From positions 52,385-116,384 of the forward strand of contig WRIS01000005.1 in assembly GCA_009782615.1 (NCBI GenBank): a stretch of 64,000 nucleotides of DNA, in the 5' to 3' direction. Source of the DNA: Eggerthellaceae bacterium (GTDB taxonomy: Bacteria > Actinomycetota > Coriobacteriia > Coriobacteriales > Eggerthellaceae). The notes under the pieces were generated by a model, which was not told the DNA's origin, did not search any database, and worked only from the letters and a program-made list of their open reading frames with translations. The position numbers were made by a program, and so were the translations under genes. Shown piece by piece: positions 61,496 through 64,000 of this stretch. Numbering within the stretch: the first letter of the stretch is position 1; each line of letters starts with the position of its first letter.

Positions 61496-61698
61496 AGTGC
61501 CAAAACCTATACTTTTTGGCACTCGGCAATTCGCGTAAAAAAACGACAAAACGTCAGGGTCTCGCCCTTAATGCATATAGAGGCATTCTAGCAGATAGTT
61601 GCCTGGTTTTCCCGAAAAATCCTTGAAATGCAGAAAATGACTTAGACGGCGATTTTTCGCCATTTTTCGGTGTGCCAAAAAGTATAGGTTTTGACACT
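61496..61698. mobile_element. MITE-like element with 27-bp terminal inverted repeats
   Basis: AGTGCCAAAACCTATACTTTTTGGCAC (61496-61522, first 20 shown by the reader's rule: AGTGCCAAAACCTATACTTT) is the inverse of 61672-61698 with one mismatch. The roughly 200 bp between them hold no gene, so this fits a non-autonomous transposable element whose parent is elsewhere. Each end is itself nearly palindromic (GTGCCAAAA/TTTTGGCAC). I see no clear target duplication. Confidence 0.7.
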
Positions 61699-61756
61699 CT
61701 GAACCATCAGGGGTTTTGTGCCTTTATAAGGACTAGAGAAAAGAAGGAGTTCTATC

Positions 61757-64000
61757 GTGATGAGGACTTTGAAGAAGAGCGGGGCTTTTGTATTTGCGTT
61801 AGTAGTAGTACTAGTAGTTGCGCTTTCGCTACCTTTGTGGGCAATCGCTACCGAACCTGCTGAAACATCTCTGCTTGAAGTTGAGGATGTTGCAAGTCCC
61901 GAAGAAGCAGCAGAAGCAGATGATGTTGAATCAGCTGTCGACGAAGCCGATGCGGGAGAAATCGCGGTTACTCCTTTGGCAAACCCCGAAAGCGATTTTG
62001 AGTATCAAGTAACGAATGGCAATTATGGCTATGGGGCGTATATCACTGGACTTACCGATGATAGTTTGAAAAACGTTGTTGTTCCCGAAACCCTTAATGG
62101 AGGAGATGTTGTTTCTATTTCCTTTTTCAATCAAGGCTTAGAAACACTCGATGTCAGTGCCTGTGCAGCTTTGTATTCGCTCGTATGTTATTGGAATCAA
62201 CTCACTGCTCTTGATGTGAGTAAAAACATAAAACTAGAGAACCTTGACTGCTCATACAACCAGCTGACAGCTCTTGATGTGAGTAAAAACACGTCTTTAT
62301 GGCAGATGACTTGCTCATCCAATCGGCTGACAGCTCTTAATGTGAGTAAAAACACGTCTTTATGGCAGATGACTTGCTCATACAACCAGTTGACAACTCT
62401 TGATGTGAGTAAAAATACAAACTTGGTAAACCTAAATTGTTCAGAAAATCAACTCGCAACCCTTGATGTGAGCAAGAATGGAAGCTTAACGAGTTTAGGC
62501 TGTTCATACAACAATCTTGCCATACTTGACATAAGCAAAAATACCTACTTAACGAATTTAGACTGTTCCCACAATGACCTCACCACGCTTGATATAAGCC
62601 AAAACACAAACCTAGATACCTTGGGATGCCACAAAAACTTTATCGCCGACACTTCTGCTCTTGAGACATGGCTTGAGAGCAATGACGGTCAGGTGCTTCC
62701 TCAAAAAACTTCGGAATTGAGTGCAGAGATTCAGTTTATGCCTTGGATGATCGGATCGGGTGGTTATTGGGGGAGACTTTGTTTTGATGCCGACCAAACC
62801 GACGGAATTCTTGTGGGCGCTCAGTCGATTCGGTTCGTTTTAGAAGGATATCCCGAATATATTGATCCCGATGACAATCGGTTAAGCGTGCAGCTTAACA
62901 GAATGCTCAACCCAGGAACTAACGAATGGGGCAACCCCGACTACAGCATAGACTTTGACCTTATACAAGATGGTACGACTTACACTATGGTGGTTGACTT
63001 AACAAAATACGCTGCACAAATAACGAGCAATACTGAACTGTGGATAGGCTATCACTGGGTTGCTCCTTTCTATGGAGAAGTTACGGCAAGCCTCTATATT
63101 GACGATGCTTTAATGGACGAGGTCACGGTAAAGAACGACCCTCCCGTCATCACCTATGACTGTGCGGGAGAGACCAGATACACCAAGGGCAGCGGTCTTG
63201 ATTTTTCTGCAAGCATCGCATGGCAGCCTTATGGTTATATGGAATACACACCTGGCTATGGTACGGTTTTCGGTACTCCTGAGTATATTGAAGCCTTTGG
63301 CTATACCTACATAAAAGACTATTGGGAAGATTATGCTCCTGAAGGAACCTACTGGCTTATTGACGGCACTCTCTATACCGAACCTGTTGACGCAACACGT
63401 GGCTCTGTGGTTGTAAGCGCTTCGGGAGAACCTCAAATAACCCTGAACGCAAGCTGGCTTGAGACCCTTGATGAAGGCGACTACACCCTTCGGGTGCATT
63501 ATGGAGACGACGGCATGGAGCGTACCTGGGTCGACATAACTATCACCATAGATCCTGAACCCGTAATGCCGCCTGCCGCCAGCACCAAAGACATTACGTC
63601 GTTTGCCTTGGCAGGAGCCACAGGAACCATCTCGGGCACCAACATAAGTGTTGAAGTTCCTTATGGCACTGACCTGTCTTCGCTGGTTCCAACTATCGCA
63701 CACAATGGTATGGACCTCTTGCCCGCGACAAGTGTGGCGCAAGACTTCAGCGCACCGATACAATACGTGGTCATTGCTGAAGATGGCACAACCAAAACCT
63801 ATACGGTAACAGCAACCGTCAGCCGACAAATTCTCGAAGGTAACTTCGGTACCTGGACAGGTGCGGGCACGAGAAGTACCACCATAGAAGTACCGCTTGA
63901 AAAATTTGTTGACCTTTACTTCGGGACAGAAAAACTTGTTCTTGATAGTGATTACAGCGTGGCTGAAGGAAGCACCATCATCACGCTCAACGAAAGCTTT
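61757..64000 (+). CDS. secreted leucine-rich-repeat surface protein (partial)
   Basis: 748 codons, open to the window edge. A signal peptide (about 8-33, LPLWAIATEP) is followed by an acidic stretch, then eight 21-residue leucine-rich repeats with LDVSKN and LxCSxNQLT (about 131-300). Later regions are beta-rich; one (about 612-690) begins ITSFALAGATG and ends KTYTVTATV, resembling DUF5018-type domains. No anchor is visible yet. GTG 61757 has AAGGAG seven bases upstream; ATG 61760 is the next codon. Likely adhesion or ligand binding at the surface. A MITE ends 58 bases before it. Confidence 0.85.
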   Translation, partial: MMRTLKKSGAFVFALVVVLVVALSLPLWAIATEPAETSLLEVEDVASPEEAAEADDVESAVDEADAGEIAVTPLANPESDFEYQVTNGNYGYGAYITGLTDDSLKNVVVPETLNGGDVVSISFFNQGLETLDVSACAALYSLVCYWNQLTALDVSKNIKLENLDCSYNQLTALDVSKNTSLWQMTCSSNRLTALNVSKNTSLWQMTCSYNQLTTLDVSKNTNLVNLNCSENQLATLDVSKNGSLTSLGCSYNNLAILDISKNTYLTNLDCSHNDLTTLDISQNTNLDTLGCHKNFIADTSALETWLESNDGQVLPQKTSELSAEIQFMPWMIGSGGYWGRLCFDADQTDGILVGAQSIRFVLEGYPEYIDPDDNRLSVQLNRMLNPGTNEWGNPDYSIDFDLIQDGTTYTMVVDLTKYAAQITSNTELWIGYHWVAPFYGEVTASLYIDDALMDEVTVKNDPPVITYDCAGETRYTKGSGLDFSASIAWQPYGYMEYTPGYGTVFGTPEYIEAFGYTYIKDYWEDYAPEGTYWLIDGTLYTEPVDATRGSVVVSASGEPQITLNASWLETLDEGDYTLRVHYGDDGMERTWVDITITIDPEPVMPPAASTKDITSFALAGATGTISGTNISVEVPYGTDLSSLVPTIAHNGMDLLPATSVAQDFSAPIQYVVIAEDGTTKTYTVTATVSRQILEGNFGTWTGAGTRSTTIEVPLEKFVDLYFGTEKLVLDSDYSVAEGSTIITLNESF
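62147..62650 (+). repeat. eight tandem 63-bp repeats encoding leucine-rich repeats
   Basis: Units start at 62147, 62210, 62273, 62336, 62399, 62462, 62525 and 62588, exactly 63 bases apart. Units 3 and 4 share 40 identical bases (62279-62318 and 62342-62381), a sign of recent duplication; the outer units are more diverged. Confidence 0.9.

Noticed and set aside
63110..63829. 239-codon minus-strand frame
   Set aside because: Opposite the in-frame secreted repeat protein, which has a signal peptide, ribosome site and continuous domain content.

Overview
The window reads as a chromosomal segment of a mid-GC actinobacterium, most likely of class Coriobacteriia (Eggerthella-like). This is inference from three things: membrane Ser/Thr kinases with PstP-like modules, a DMSO-reductase-family respiratory operon under a LysR regulator, and no mycolate or Streptomyces-type genes. 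No transposase, integrase, phage gene or CRISPR array is visible.

Layout. 1-12.7 kb: htpG behind a strong promoter and a CIRCE-like HrcA operator; a DUF1015 gene; a VanW gene; a complete oligopeptide ABC transporter on the minus strand (binding protein, two permeases, two ATPases) with a 12-bp hairpin between binding protein and permeases; an MFS exporter with a Cys-rich DUF3795 gene. 12.8-13.4 kb: a small toxin-antitoxin-like pair with a palindrome over its promoter. 13.6-39.3 kb: the main point of interest, a signalling island of about 26 kb. 39.4-45 kb: small metabolic genes (DUF169, YgbA-like, pirin, phosphoesterase), two tandem-repeat tracts, a deleted phosphoesterase pseudogene, a lipoprotein and an unknown membrane protein. 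45-54.3 kb: molybdopterin oxidoreductase operon (catalytic, FeS and anchor subunits, then TorD-like chaperone, an unknown protein and NapG/NapH-like ferredoxins) with a divergent LysR gene. 54.3-61 kb: YciI, initiator tRNA-Met, a DUF1905 protein, mazG, and a polar amino-acid ABC transporter with an aminotransferase. 61-64 kb: dispersed repeats, a MITE-like element, and the start of a large secreted leucine-rich-repeat protein cut by the window edge.

The island opens with FHA membrane protein, VWA membrane protein, PP2C phosphatase and kinase-FHA protein. It continues with a small anchored protein, a secreted C25/gingipain-like plus VWA protein, and then a run of transmembrane kinases. Six of the seven kinases have near-identical cytoplasmic domains and different ectodomains: two degenerate beta-lactamase folds, one with an acidic DxDxNG loop, one C-type lectin, one PsbP-like, one unknown. 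Each beta-lactamase-fold kinase overlaps a secreted or lipoprotein serine hydrolase that keeps all catalytic motifs. Four kinases carry a juxtamembrane module that looks like the ectodomain normally found on actinobacterial PstP phosphatases. On the minus strand two kinases lead into an exported GH3 (NagZ-like) hydrolase. A PIN-type toxin-antitoxin module flanked by 25-bp direct repeats sits between two kinase genes. My reading, as inference, is a modular surface-sensing array for wall fragments, beta-lactam-like ligands or glycans that feeds one shared phosphorylation/FHA output, diversified by duplication and gene conversion.
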